A stretch of 64,000 nt of DNA from Anaerolineales bacterium (GCA_016789305.1 JAEURJ010000009.1:62001-126000), one strand, 5' to 3'. Shown: positions 1 through 9,265, counted from the first letter of the stretch. The notes: generated by a model not told the origin, from the letters alone. A program made the numbers and translations.

Positions 1-141
1 GTGTTTTTGGATCAACTTCAACACCTGCGAACCGTCCACGGCTTCATCGAGCACCTTCATATCCTTTTCGGCATCGATGGTCATGCGCAATCCGCGGCGC
101 ACAATTTGATGGTCATCGGCGATCAATATTTTCAGCATCAT
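1..141 (-). CDS. NarL-type response regulator, N-terminal fragment
   Basis: Only the first 47 codons are inside the window; the gene continues beyond base 1. The visible part begins MMLKILIADDHQIVRRGLR, the beta1/alpha1 start of a CheY-like receiver, with the acidic pocket at D9 and D10. The ATG at 141 overlaps the TGA of the upstream histidine kinase by four bases (ATGA), so the two are translationally coupled and almost certainly form a kinase/regulator pair. The ADDHQIVRRGL signature is typical of the NarL/FixJ group, which carries a LuxR-type DNA-binding domain, but that half is not seen here. A second ATG at 138 is possible. Confidence 0.85.
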   Translation of the reverse strand, partial: MMLKILIADDHQIVRRGLRMTIDAEKDMKVLDEAVDGSQVLKLIQKH

Positions 142-2153
142 TCCCTCGGCAGCGGCAAACTAAAATGGATGGTCGTTCCAACCCCAATCACAGATTCGAT
201 TTTCAACTCCCCGCCCAACGCCAGCACGCGTTCGCGCATGCCGCGCACTCCGTAATGGCCGGCGGGAAGCGCCTCCACGTCAAACCCCATTCCATCATCC
301 TGGATCACTCCATGCAATTTTGCACCACAGCGTACTTCAACTCGCGCCGTTCTGCCTTTGCCGTGCTTCACCGCATTTTGTAAAGACTCGCGGATCACCC
401 ACGTGGCCGAATCCACAGTATCTTTTTGAAGGATGACCCGTCCGGGGATATCCAGCGCAATGGAAAGCAGCGACCCGCCTTCCGGTCCGCTCCGCCGGGA
501 GAACGCTTCGCACACGCCTTGTACTGCCTCTGTCAAATCCGCAGTTTCCCCCACTGAATCATTTCTCAACTGATTCAACAACAGGCGCATTTCCTTCAAC
601 GTATCGCGCGCCTGCATTTCCAACGCCTGCAGATCATCCTTCATTTCAGGCGAGGCGTTCGCCGCGAGTCCGCGCGCCACGAGATGCATCCCAAACAGAC
701 TCTGAGTCACCGAGTCATGCAAATCACGGGCGATCTTCTGCCGCTCCTCATACGCCGCAATGGATTTTTGGTCTGCAATGCCTTGTTGGGTTTGCTCTTT
801 GACCCTTTCTTCCAAAGTTTGATTCAATACATATAAGTTTTCGTACGCATTTGCATAAGCCAGTGCCAGCGCAGCCTGTTGGGCTAACCCGCTCAGGCGG
901 GCGCGCTCATCTGGATCATAGTCCGGTCCCGCCCTGCGCGATCCCAGCCAATACCCTCCCAATGGAACCTTCCCAGCGATCAAACGTGTATTCCACGCCG
1001 GCATAAGATGGGCGGGCGGCACATCCGGCTCGGGGAATAACTTTAGCACTCCCCATTCCGCACCGATCTGCCGAGGGAATACTTCGTTGAACAATCGAAT
1101 GATCTCTTCACGGCGCTTTGCCTGTGCCAGCAGACTTTGCATCTCCTGCACTGCATTCTGAAATTTTAACCGGTCGGGATATAAAAGTTTATCGAGCCAC
1201 GTCTGAACCCATTTGCGTGTCGGTTCGAACAAAACAGCGGCAATAAACAGGCCGATCAGCGGCGCCAGCGGACGCGAGGTTAACGAGTCGGCAAAGAGCT
1301 CTGCCATTCCTATGGTGAGGGCCAGATATAAGGTCAGGAAAAGAAGCGAAACCGTTCCATAAATCAGCGTGCGGCGCAGGATGCGATCAATGCCGAAGAG
1401 ATCGTGCCGCAACACGGCGTAGGAAATCCCAATGGGCACGAAGAGTTGAAAGAGAAGCAACAGGTCGTAGGGGAAGATATCCAACCCCAACGCAAGTGTG
1501 AACGGACGAAACCAGAGGGGTATTTCGGCAAGTGCAATGCTAAAGAGCACAATGCGGGCACGCTGCGCATCCCGCAGATTCTCCGGCGACGCATCACGCG
1601 TGACCATGAAAAGATTCACAAAAAAGAGGACGACAACCACAGTCAACCAGGTGAATAAAAATGCAAGAGCAAGGACGCGCTGCCATGGATACGAGGTGAA
1701 TAAAAAAGCAGCCACCAGAATCGCTGAGAGTGCGTATCCGCACAGGATCGCCCACATCGGGACGCGATTGCGCCGCGGGAACCATGCACTCATGTGAAGA
1801 GCCATCGGCAAGAGAATGCCGCCTTGAATCAGTCGAAGGATCAAGTGCAGCGGGATGAACTGATAAAGCGGCGCACCGGGTTGAACGAAGGGCAGGTCAT
1901 TCAATTCAAAGGGGATCAAAAGGAAGAAGGCAAAGGAAATCGCAAAACAGGCAACGATGGTATGGCTTTCCCCCGGGCGAACGAGCGACGGCATGAGTCC
2001 CGTCACCAGGATCAACACGGAAACAAACAGGGAAAACGGGGTAACCAATCCCCTGAGCGGGATGGTCCCAGCAAGAGTCGCCCAACGCAGGAGCAAACCC
2101 TGTAAAATAAACACCGACAGGATGGGAAGGTAATATCCGATGAATTTCTTCAT
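138..2153 (-). CDS. NarX/DesK-like sensor histidine kinase with multi-TM sensor
   Basis: A 671-residue membrane histidine kinase that should phosphorylate the response regulator encoded directly downstream. Residues 1-310 are strongly hydrophobic, with about eight or nine transmembrane helices and no large loop, so the sensor lies within or at the membrane. A GAF-like region follows at about 335-440, then a short coiled coil. The HisKA_3 dimerisation helix carries the phospho-acceptor H479 in the motif ARDLHDSVTQ. The ATPase domain shows the N-box RESLQNAVKH near 588-597, the G1 box DDGMGF near 619-624 and GVRGMRERV near 635. The ligand is unknown. A good promoter ends nine bases upstream of the ATG, so the mRNA has almost no leader. 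Confidence 0.9.
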   Translation of the reverse strand: MKKFIGYYLPILSVFILQGLLLRWATLAGTIPLRGLVTPFSLFVSVLILVTGLMPSLVRPGESHTIVACFAISFAFFLLIPFELNDLPFVQPGAPLYQFIPLHLILRLIQGGILLPMALHMSAWFPRRNRVPMWAILCGYALSAILVAAFLFTSYPWQRVLALAFLFTWLTVVVVLFFVNLFMVTRDASPENLRDAQRARIVLFSIALAEIPLWFRPFTLALGLDIFPYDLLLLFQLFVPIGISYAVLRHDLFGIDRILRRTLIYGTVSLLFLTLYLALTIGMAELFADSLTSRPLAPLIGLFIAAVLFEPTRKWVQTWLDKLLYPDRLKFQNAVQEMQSLLAQAKRREEIIRLFNEVFPRQIGAEWGVLKLFPEPDVPPAHLMPAWNTRLIAGKVPLGGYWLGSRRAGPDYDPDERARLSGLAQQAALALAYANAYENLYVLNQTLEERVKEQTQQGIADQKSIAAYEERQKIARDLHDSVTQSLFGMHLVARGLAANASPEMKDDLQALEMQARDTLKEMRLLLNQLRNDSVGETADLTEAVQGVCEAFSRRSGPEGGSLLSIALDIPGRVILQKDTVDSATWVIRESLQNAVKHGKGRTARVEVRCGAKLHGVIQDDGMGFDVEALPAGHYGVRGMRERVLALGGELKIESVIGVGTTIHFSLPLPRE

Positions 2154-2162
2154 TACGATTGA

Positions 2163-2191
2163 ATTGTAGGGGGTGAAATGGGAAGGGTCAA
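2163..2191 (-). promoter_or_regulatory. sigma70-type promoter of the first kinase operon
   Basis: On the minus strand a -35 box TTGACC (2191-2186) and a -10 box TACAAT (2168-2163) are separated by exactly 17 bases. The start codon at 2153 begins nine bases after the -10 box, so the expected start point leaves a 5' leader of only about 2-4 bases and no room for a Shine-Dalgarno sequence. Confidence 0.7.
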
Positions 2192-2197
2192 GATATC

Positions 2198-2227
2198 AAA
2201 AAGAGACCGATGGCTCGGTCTCTTTTT
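2198..2227. terminator. bidirectional intrinsic terminator
   Basis: A perfect 13-bp stem (arms 2198-2210 and 2215-2227) with a four-base loop, flanked by an A tract and a T tract. It ends the secreted-protein gene at 2232 and separates it from the promoter of the next kinase operon. Confidence 0.85.
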
Positions 2228-2231
2228 GAAT

Positions 2232-3317
2232 TTACGGGGTCGGTATGGGCACATCAACAACATCTACCGAATCAAAACCTACATCGGTATCCGTGTTGCT
2301 TGGCAAGTCTGGTGCCTGTATGGCGATATATTGATACGAACCAGGCGGCGGATTACTAACTGCATTATCCACATCAATGAGGACGCCGGTATCCGGGGCT
2401 GATCCAGCCCCATCCGGGTCGTACAATTCCGAGGCGTCAATTGGCTGATTATCGCCTTCAGAACCTGATACATCACCGACATTTGAATTATCATCCGGTA
2501 TTCCATCACCCCAGTTAAATACCACATAATACTGTGAGCCATCCATCGAGATACTGATGATAACATGGTCCATTTGTATGCCCGGGCCAGAAGCCTGTTC
2601 ATAGTATACAAGATCGGCATTGGTATCGGACGGAGTGCTAACCACTAGAATTGGAGAACCGAGATTGATAATAATATAGTATCCATCCGGAACACTGCCA
2701 ATCGATCCATTCGGTGCGCCCACCTCAATGTTTCCAGGTACAGGGGTTGGGCTTCCAACCAAAGGTGTTGATGTTGGATATATACACGGTAATGAACCGC
2801 CATTATTATTAGCAGCCACATCTGTACAGGTTGGCGCAGGCGTGGTCGCCGATGCAGTGGCTGTCGCCGTCGTTGCAACGGGCGTTGGCGTATCATCTTT
2901 TGGTTTTTTTGTTGCAGTGGCCGTTGAAGAAGGCGGAGGCGTGGATGTTGCACTTGCAGTCACGCTGGGTGTAGGGGAGGCACCTGTCGGTGATGGCGTT
3001 ACCGAAGGCGTTGTGCTTGGTTCAAAAATAACGAAGGGCGGAAAGACGAGACCTGATCCCGAATCACCGATGGGAGTTAGGAAGGTATCCCACCAGCTGG
3101 CCGGGGTCAGGATATCGCCGGAAATCGCGGGGACGACCAATTGATCCTGTTTGGCAGCCGTCTGAGGATCAAGATACGAATTCATCTCCCCTTCGACAAT
3201 CCAGTTGGGATTCATGCGGATGGCAAGCTGACCCACAAAGAGCATCAACAACACCCCAAACGGCAGGATGAAAATGATAACACCCCAGTCACGTCTTCTA
3301 TTTTGAGTGCGATTCAT
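2232..3317 (-). CDS. membrane-anchored extracellular protein with S/T/P-rich stalk
   Basis: A 361-residue protein I do not recognise. It has a short basic N-terminus, one transmembrane helix at about residues 12-32, then an outward-facing region. A low-complexity stalk rich in Ser, Thr, Pro and Ala runs from about 105 to 195, in the manner of cell-surface proteins of monoderm bacteria. The rest is acidic, rich in Gly and Asp, with two short beta-strand-like segments of the type VPDGYYIIINLGSPILVV, and it ends in a Pro-rich tail. The start codon overlaps the stop of the upstream kinase by four bases, so the two are co-transcribed; it may be a surface partner of that sensor. Function unknown. 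Confidence 0.75.
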   Translation of the reverse strand: MNRTQNRRRDWGVIIFILPFGVLLMLFVGQLAIRMNPNWIVEGEMNSYLDPQTAAKQDQLVVPAISGDILTPASWWDTFLTPIGDSGSGLVFPPFVIFEPSTTPSVTPSPTGASPTPSVTASATSTPPPSSTATATKKPKDDTPTPVATTATATASATTPAPTCTDVAANNNGGSLPCIYPTSTPLVGSPTPVPGNIEVGAPNGSIGSVPDGYYIIINLGSPILVVSTPSDTNADLVYYEQASGPGIQMDHVIISISMDGSQYYVVFNWGDGIPDDNSNVGDVSGSEGDNQPIDASELYDPDGAGSAPDTGVLIDVDNAVSNPPPGSYQYIAIQAPDLPSNTDTDVGFDSVDVVDVPIPTP

Positions 3318-5200
3318 GGTTTACCATCCGATTCCCGCTCAATGGGCAGGGAAATATAAAACGTGCTGCCAGGGAAGTTCTCTTCATCATGTCCCTGACT
3401 TTCCGCCCAAATTTTACCACCGTGCGCTTCGATAATTCCACGCGCGATCACCAGGCCCAATCCCAAACCGCCGCCTTTAAATTTTGTCTTTCCGGAGGAA
3501 TGCAGCATGACATCTCCGGTTTGGGAAAATTTATTGAAGATATTGGGAAGTTCGTCCTTGTTGATCCCGATCCCGGTATCACGAATCGCGATCTCAACAT
3601 GAGCAGGCTCCGTCCCGTTCTTATACTGTCCCTGCACGACCACTGACCCGCCGTCCGGTGTGTACTTGATCGAGTTCATGATCACCTGATAGAAGGCTTT
3701 TCGCAACATGTCCGGGTCTGCCTGTAGTTTGGGAAGTTCTGTAAGTCCGTTCAGGCTTAGCTCGATGTTGCGATCCTGGAGGTCTGGTTTGAACACTTTC
3801 TGCACCTTCTGGATCACCGGCGCCAAAAGAACTTCCGACTTTTTCAAGTAAAGTGTATTGCTGTCAATACGCGAGACGTCGAGCATATTATTAACTGTCT
3901 CGTTCATACGGTCGGAACCTTCCATGATCCCGCCAATCAATTTCAACATATCAGCATCCCCTTTTGCCTTCTGCTCAAGCATTTGCGCATACCCCACAAC
4001 CAGGGTAAGCGGTGTGCGCAATTCATGCGCGGAAATCTGGATGAAATTCGCCTTGGTGCGGTCCATCTTTTCGAGCAGCTCGTTCTTACGCTGAAGTTCG
4101 TGCGTCCGCTCCTGCAAGCTGTTGGTCATCAAGTCAAAGGTGCTTGCCAGTTTACCGATCTCATCCCGGGAATCGATCCCTGTCCGCATATCCAGGTCGC
4201 CACTGGCAATGGCTTGCGAGGTGCTGACCAGGGAATTAAGCGGTTTGATGATCAATTGCGATACAGTCACACCAATGACGATGACACCGAGCATGACGCT
4301 GAAAAACAACAGCGTGTAATTTAAACGGTTATCCGAAGCGGATTGAATGACGAAATTAAGAGGCAGGGCCACGGCGAACACGCCGATGCGGTCGTTGCCC
4401 ACCTGCAATGGACCACGCGCCAGACGATACCAGCGTCCGCCTAACAGGAAGTTCTCGCCTTCCACAATATTGCTGGAAGCAATTACGCTCCTGTAATTCT
4501 CTTCCGGAATTGTCACCACCTGAAGAATGTCCTGATCGGCACTGTCTGCAATTAACGTGGTGCCAATAGCCTGTCCATTCCCGCCATAGATCACAATATC
4601 AGCGAGCACCGTGCTTTTCAAATATGGGAGAATGGAATCCATCGAAGTACCGATGACCACCACGCCCGCAAATTGCGAGTCAAAAGCCACAGGCAAAGCA
4701 GTATAGTAATAATATTTTGAATTTACGAGGTTCTGACCCAAGGCGCGATTTGGAGCCGCGTCTATATTTTTATCTTTTAAATAAGGCGTGACAATCGGTG
4801 AACGCCCCGCTCCAGTTTCCTGATTTACTTCCTGCAATACTCCGTTGGCATCGGTGACAAGATGAACAAGCTCTTCCCCACCGGGAGTGATCAGAATAAT
4901 GTTTTGGATTCCCAACCCCGTAGCCAAAGGCTTGACAAGAGCAAGAACAGCTTCACGGTCCGAATTTTGAAGCGCAGCCCCCAATCCTTCGGTAAAAGCC
5001 ACAGTCCGCGCCTGATCCACGTGCGCACTTTCCTCGCGCACAAAGTTATCTGAAACAGCGCGTCCGGCTTCCAACAACTGATTGGTGAGGCGTTCGCTCA
5101 GGGTATTTGCCACAAGGCGCGTGACCACATACACTCCGATGACAGCCACCACCAGAGTGAGGATCAAATAAGGCAAAATAACCTTTAACCGGATACTCAT
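3314..5200 (-). CDS. HAMP-domain sensor histidine kinase
   Basis: A 628-residue transmembrane kinase. A helix at about 8-30 and a second at about 296-317 bracket an extracellular domain of roughly 260 residues, which looks like a Cache-type sensor by position and length. HAMP follows at about 317-370 (motif RDEIGKLASTFDLM), then a HisKA helix with phospho-acceptor H392 in SAHELRTPL, and an ATPase domain ending in a GLGLGLVIARGI-type G2 box near 590. A -10 box TATAAT is present on the minus strand at 5231-5226, about 25 bases upstream of the ATG. No cognate response regulator is adjacent; the following gene is a surface protein whose start overlaps this stop codon. Confidence 0.9.
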   Translation of the reverse strand: MSIRLKVILPYLILTLVVAVIGVYVVTRLVANTLSERLTNQLLEAGRAVSDNFVREESAHVDQARTVAFTEGLGAALQNSDREAVLALVKPLATGLGIQNIILITPGGEELVHLVTDANGVLQEVNQETGAGRSPIVTPYLKDKNIDAAPNRALGQNLVNSKYYYYTALPVAFDSQFAGVVVIGTSMDSILPYLKSTVLADIVIYGGNGQAIGTTLIADSADQDILQVVTIPEENYRSVIASSNIVEGENFLLGGRWYRLARGPLQVGNDRIGVFAVALPLNFVIQSASDNRLNYTLLFFSVMLGVIVIGVTVSQLIIKPLNSLVSTSQAIASGDLDMRTGIDSRDEIGKLASTFDLMTNSLQERTHELQRKNELLEKMDRTKANFIQISAHELRTPLTLVVGYAQMLEQKAKGDADMLKLIGGIMEGSDRMNETVNNMLDVSRIDSNTLYLKKSEVLLAPVIQKVQKVFKPDLQDRNIELSLNGLTELPKLQADPDMLRKAFYQVIMNSIKYTPDGGSVVVQGQYKNGTEPAHVEIAIRDTGIGINKDELPNIFNKFSQTGDVMLHSSGKTKFKGGGLGLGLVIARGIIEAHGGKIWAESQGHDEENFPGSTFYISLPIERESDGKP

Positions 5201-5385
5201 GTCAGACGCGGGTACTCACAAAAACATTATATAAGGGCATTTCGTGAAAAAAAAGATTTGCAAGCCTATTATAACTATACTTTTGTACCCCATACCAAAC
5301 AAAAATGCAATTTGGACAAGCCCAGACCCGCCTCAACTTCGCTGAAGACTGCTCCTATTTTTCTGGCAAATCCTCCCCGCAAGCC

Positions 5386-6294
5386 CTACGACAAAAACAA
5401 AACCGCCACCCCTGCGACAGCCAAAAATGTGCCCGCCACCGCCTGCCAGTGGACCTTTTCCTTCAGAAGGAAAAATCCAAGCGGAAGCATGAAGATGGGC
5501 GCAAGAGAAGTCAGTGTGCTAGCCACCCCCACCTCGGCGTGTTGAACAGACAACAACGAAGCGGATACACCCAGCACCGGACCGATAAACCCTGCTACCA
5601 CAAGCAGGCGCAGACTGGATGGGTTTTCACGTAAAGTCTCAACTGTTTTTGTGATCTCTTTTTGCAGTACCATGATGATCAACAAAACCAACAGCGCAGC
5701 CAACATTCGAATGGAGTTGGCTTGAAACGGCGAAAGGCCGGTCGCCATTCCCTGCTTGGAAAGGACGAACCCGGTTGCCTGAAAAATCGCAGACAAGACA
5801 CCGAAGAACACACCACGAGCTCTATGCCCGGCCGGCCTTTGCTCGGAGGTTGAACCGCGGACAAAAACCACCCAGATAATTCCTGCAAGAGTAAGGATGA
5901 TGCCAAATATTTTGAAAAGGGTTAACGATTCGCCGAAAATGATCCATGCTTCCAACGCGCCAAAGACCGGCGACAGGCTGAGCAGCAGCGAACCCACCTG
6001 TGGACCCACCATCACAAAGGATAAAAACAAAAACAGGTCGCCAAATGCAAGTCCGATCACACCAGAAAGAGACAACCATCCCCAAATATCCAGGCCTGCG
6101 CTGAAAGGCAATGGGGCGTGAAAAAACAGAAGATTGATCAACATCAGGTAAATCAAGGCAAATACCACCCTCAACCTGTTCGAAATAACTGCTCCCACCT
6201 GCTGACTGGCTTTCGTGATAAAGATCGCGTTGACAGCATAACAGAGCGAGGTCACCAACCCCGCGATCTCGCCGATGTAATGTGACATGATCAA
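5386..6294 (-). CDS. EamA/DMT-family membrane transporter
   Basis: A 302-residue integral membrane protein with ten predicted helices in two homologous halves, the classic layout of the drug/metabolite transporter superfamily. Each half shows the EamA pattern, for example GLAFGDLFLFLSFVMVGPQVGSLLL in the first and a matching SAS-LLSVQHAEVGVASTLTSLAPIFMLPLGF in the second. It is usually an exporter of amino acids or other small metabolites, but the substrate cannot be read from sequence. Its ATG overlaps the stop of the acetyltransferase gene by four bases and it is the last gene of the polX operon. No clear terminator was seen in the 185 bases between it and the next gene. Confidence 0.85.
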   Translation of the reverse strand: MIMSHYIGEIAGLVTSLCYAVNAIFITKASQQVGAVISNRLRVVFALIYLMLINLLFFHAPLPFSAGLDIWGWLSLSGVIGLAFGDLFLFLSFVMVGPQVGSLLLSLSPVFGALEAWIIFGESLTLFKIFGIILTLAGIIWVVFVRGSTSEQRPAGHRARGVFFGVLSAIFQATGFVLSKQGMATGLSPFQANSIRMLAALLVLLIIMVLQKEITKTVETLRENPSSLRLLVVAGFIGPVLGVSASLLSVQHAEVGVASTLTSLAPIFMLPLGFFLLKEKVHWQAVAGTFLAVAGVAVLFLS

Positions 6295-6734
6295 CCCAAC
6301 TGCTTTACAAAATGTACAAGGCGCTCAACTTCCTCGTATCCCAGCTTTGTATGCGCGCGAATACTGACTTCGTTATCCAACCAGGTGTCCGAAGCCATTT
6401 CCGTGCAGCCTTTTTCGCGCGCCCAGTTTTCAGCAGCGTTCGTCAACTCTCCTGCAATCCCGCTTCCACGAAAACGATCATACACAAACCAACCCTCGAT
6501 ATATCCGACGGGGCTGGTCTCGCAGCCTTCCCCATATTCACGGATGCGCGCTTCGATCATCCCTGCCGGTTGACCATCCACAAATGCCATAAAAACTGCA
6601 TCATTTTCACTGGCTAGAATTTCGTCCAGGTCGTAGCCTAGATATTCATCCGGTGCTTCGGGCCAGATTCCCTTGCGCATATAAAACCAGGTCTCTTTAT
6701 CCCCTGCTGCGACGCGACGAATCTCAGTGCTCAT
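6291..6734 (-). CDS. GNAT acetyltransferase, AAC(6')-I-like
   Basis: A 147-residue single-domain GNAT. The acetyl-CoA loop motif is RFRGSGIAGEL at about residues 92-102. The C-terminal part, with SDTWLDNEVS, RAHTKLGYEEVERLVHFVK, closely resembles the conserved end of aminoglycoside 6'-N-acetyltransferases of the AAC(6')-I type, as does the acidic N-terminal half and the family's usual length near 145-150. The physiological substrate may be something other than an aminoglycoside. The gene is translationally coupled on both sides (ATGA overlaps) to the methyltransferase upstream and the EamA exporter downstream. A modifying enzyme beside an exporter would fit self-protection or detoxification, but this is inference. 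Confidence 0.75.
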   Translation of the reverse strand: MSTEIRRVAAGDKETWFYMRKGIWPEAPDEYLGYDLDEILASENDAVFMAFVDGQPAGMIEARIREYGEGCETSPVGYIEGWFVYDRFRGSGIAGELTNAAENWAREKGCTEMASDTWLDNEVSIRAHTKLGYEEVERLVHFVKQLG

Positions 6735-7216
6735 GAACTCTCCGTGGACGATTTAAATTTTGGGATCCAGCGTGGGACCTCGCGAAGATAGGATTCATAA
6801 TCCGTGCCGAATCGCTGTTTGAGATTTGGCTCCTCATACAAGGTGACAAAGGTATGAACCACAAGAAAGAAAATACCCGCGTACACCGGCAAACTCCAAT
6901 ACCCGAACCAAAGGAAGTGACCAATAATCAAAAGCAAGACCCCAACATACATTGGGTTCCGAACGTTCCGATACAGCCCCGAAATAATTAACTTCTTGGG
7001 CGGGTCAATTGGAACAGGCGTACCCAATCCTTTATGAGCGAAATCCCAGAAGCACCAAAGCAAAATACAAATACCGAGAACCCAAACTGGAAATGCCAGG
7101 TATGAGAATACGCCCATCTGTAATTGAGGTCCGGTTTGGAGCACCGTCAAAGGAAGAACACCGCCTAATATGCCTGGTGCAAGCAGAAGAAACAGCAGCG
7201 ATTTAAGATAGTTCAT
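6731..7216 (-). CDS. isoprenylcysteine carboxyl methyltransferase-family membrane protein
   Basis: A 161-residue integral membrane protein with four or five helices. The motif RNPMYVGVLLLIIGHFL (about residues 85-101) followed by EEPNLKQRFGTDYESYLREVPRWIP (about 128-152) is the signature of the ICMT/PEMT-like membrane methyltransferases, in which this C-terminal half forms the SAM-binding cavity. Bacterial members methylate lipids or prenyl-linked compounds; the substrate is unknown here. Its start overlaps the preceding stop as TGATG and its stop overlaps the GNAT start, so it is a middle gene of the polX operon. Confidence 0.8.
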   Translation of the reverse strand: MNYLKSLLFLLLAPGILGGVLPLTVLQTGPQLQMGVFSYLAFPVWVLGICILLWCFWDFAHKGLGTPVPIDPPKKLIISGLYRNVRNPMYVGVLLLIIGHFLWFGYWSLPVYAGIFFLVVHTFVTLYEEPNLKQRFGTDYESYLREVPRWIPKFKSSTESS

Positions 7217-7458
7217 CAGTTTTGTTTTCCATCGAAATCATTGCTCATATCTTCGAAAAGTAATTTAAGCACATCGGAAAACAATTTCTTCTTTTCGATG
7301 GGCGCGAGCATAATATTCTCGGCCCGCAGTGCCTCTTCGTACGCCGTTTGCACCACTTCAAGAATGCTGCCCTCAATGCCCAGAGCTTTTAAATTTTGAA
7401 CCACCCTGCGGCGTAAATTAACGTACATTCCGTTGGACGGGTCATATGGATTTAACAC
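7216..7458 (-). CDS. small soluble protein of unknown function
   Basis: About 80 residues, charged and predicted mainly helical, with no recognised domain. I prefer the GTG at 7458 because AGAGGG lies five bases upstream and it begins two bases after the polX stop; a GTG at 7482 inside polX would add eight residues. It is followed directly by the methyltransferase gene (TGATG overlap). The conserved-looking features are an Asn-Pro-Tyr-Asp opening, a basic LRRRVVQ stretch and an acidic C-terminus. Its position within a tight operon supports it as a real gene. Confidence 0.65.
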   Translation of the reverse strand: MLNPYDPSNGMYVNLRRRVVQNLKALGIEGSILEVVQTAYEEALRAENIMLAPIEKKKLFSDVLKLLFEDMSNDFDGKQN

Positions 7459-7460
7459 TG

Positions 7461-9188
7461 TTACCCTCTTTTCTTCAACCACTTGACCAGTTTGTCCGCA
7501 GACCAGGTGTTGATGACATCATCCTTCGTCAACCCGGCGCGGCGGGCAATTGCCACGCCGTAATGCAGCATATCGTAATCGGCTTCAGAGTGTGCGTCGG
7601 TGTTGATGCTGATGAGCACGCCCAATTCCTTCGCGCGGCGGGCATGCATATCGTCAAGATCGAGGCGATAGGGACTGGCATTGATCTCCATTGCTACGCC
7701 GGATTTCGCCGCGGCCTGCAACACGGCTTCCATATCCAAATCCGCACCTTCGCGGTCTGGGATTTCACGGCCAGTAGGATGACCGATAATATCCACATGC
7801 GGGTTATTGACTGCGTTCAACAAGCGCTCGGTGATCTTCTCGCGCGGCTGACGCAGGCTGGAATGTAGCGATGCAACCACAATATCAAGCGAGGCAAGAA
7901 AGTCATCGGGATAATCCAACGAACCGTCCGCTTTGATTTCCACTTCGCTGGAATGTAGTACAAGAATTTCATCACCAAGTTGTTTCTGAATTTTCTTGAT
8001 CTCCGCAGCTTGTTTTTTATGGTCTTCGAAAGAAAGTCCATTGGCGACGCCGAGGCTGACAGAATGATCTGAGAACACAATCACTTTCAATCCGCGTTTG
8101 ATGGCCGCCTTCGCCATGTCCATCATGCTCAACTTGCCATCGCTGTAAGTCGAATGCATGTGCAGGTTGGATTTTATATCTTTTACCTCGATCAGTTTTG
8201 GAAGTTTATTTGCTTTTGCAAGCGCAACTTCATCGCGGCCCTCGCGAAGCTCAGGCGGAATCCACTGCAAGCCAAGCTTTTGATATACCTCTTCTTCTGT
8301 GGCACAAAAAATCTCGCCCTTGCCTTTTGTCTTTGCAAACGAGTGCTCTGATAAAGATAAACCTTTCTCCAACGCCAGTTGACGCAATGCAACGTTATGA
8401 TCCTTCGATCCCGTGGCATATTGCAACGCGGTACCAAATTTCTCCGGAGGATGCACCCACACCTGCGCGCGCACGCCGTCTGAAAACTCGATGCTCGATT
8501 TCGTTTCGCCCTTGCCCAATACGCGACTCACGCGCGGCAGAGTGGTAAACGCTTCCATCACCGCAGCGGAATCCTTAGCGGCCACCAAAATATCGAGATC
8601 CCCTACCGTAGAACGCATCCTTCTTAAACTACCAGCAGGCTGAGCATCGACGACGCCTTTAACTTTTTTCAGTGTTGCAATAATTTCATTCGCCAACGGA
8701 TATGCGCGCCCGATGGAAATTCTTCCCGTACGTCTTGCCAGCGAAACAAGACCTTCCAGAATCGCCGTCTCCGATTTTGCGCCCATGCCCGGGAGGGAAC
8801 GAAGCTTGCCGTCTTTCGCAGCAGCTTCCAGGTCCGCAAGAGCCGTGATGTTTAACGTCTTCGAGATCATCGCGATCTTCTTCGGTCCCAAGCTTGGAAC
8901 CTTCATCCACGCTGCCAGGTCAGGGTGAACTTCCTTCTTTAAATTTTCCAAAAATTGCAGTTGACCTGTCGTTAGCAGCTCATCGATCTTTTCTGCAATC
9001 GCCTTGCCCACGCCGGGGATCTCGCGCAGCTTGCCTTCCTTCCAATAATCGCTGGCCTCGCGGCTGATCGCCACCAAACTTTCTGCGGCTTTGCGGTAAG
9101 CGAGCGTCACATAAATGACTTCGCCCTTGATCTCACACAAATCTGCGATCAATGTAAATGTATCTGCAAGTTGTTTGTTGTTCATCAT
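7461..9188 (-). CDS. polX: PolX-family DNA polymerase/PHP protein with altered catalytic site
   Basis: A 575-residue protein with the bacterial PolX layout. The N-terminal X-family polymerase half (about 1-315) has two helix-hairpin-helix elements near 55-70 and 93-105 and the nucleotidyl-transfer motif GSLRRMRSTVGDLDILV with D197 and D199. The PHP phosphoesterase half (about 340-575) shows LHMHSTYSDG, FSDHS, HSSEVEI, GHPTG and NTDAHS, the metal-binding set for 3'-5' exonuclease or AP-endonuclease activity in base excision repair. The third polymerase Asp, expected in a VDLRV-type strand, appears as Q242 in RAQVWV, so polymerisation may be weak or lost. First gene of a five-gene operon. ATG at 9188 or 9185. 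Confidence 0.9.
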   Translation of the reverse strand: MMNNKQLADTFTLIADLCEIKGEVIYVTLAYRKAAESLVAISREASDYWKEGKLREIPGVGKAIAEKIDELLTTGQLQFLENLKKEVHPDLAAWMKVPSLGPKKIAMISKTLNITALADLEAAAKDGKLRSLPGMGAKSETAILEGLVSLARRTGRISIGRAYPLANEIIATLKKVKGVVDAQPAGSLRRMRSTVGDLDILVAAKDSAAVMEAFTTLPRVSRVLGKGETKSSIEFSDGVRAQVWVHPPEKFGTALQYATGSKDHNVALRQLALEKGLSLSEHSFAKTKGKGEIFCATEEEVYQKLGLQWIPPELREGRDEVALAKANKLPKLIEVKDIKSNLHMHSTYSDGKLSMMDMAKAAIKRGLKVIVFSDHSVSLGVANGLSFEDHKKQAAEIKKIQKQLGDEILVLHSSEVEIKADGSLDYPDDFLASLDIVVASLHSSLRQPREKITERLLNAVNNPHVDIIGHPTGREIPDREGADLDMEAVLQAAAKSGVAMEINASPYRLDLDDMHARRAKELGVLISINTDAHSEADYDMLHYGVAIARRAGLTKDDVINTWSADKLVKWLKKRG

Positions 9189-9265
9189 GAGGCACCTCTA
9201 ATTAATAAGCTGATTATACCCGCCATGTTATACTCGTTTTATCAAACTCAAGGGATAATATTTTC

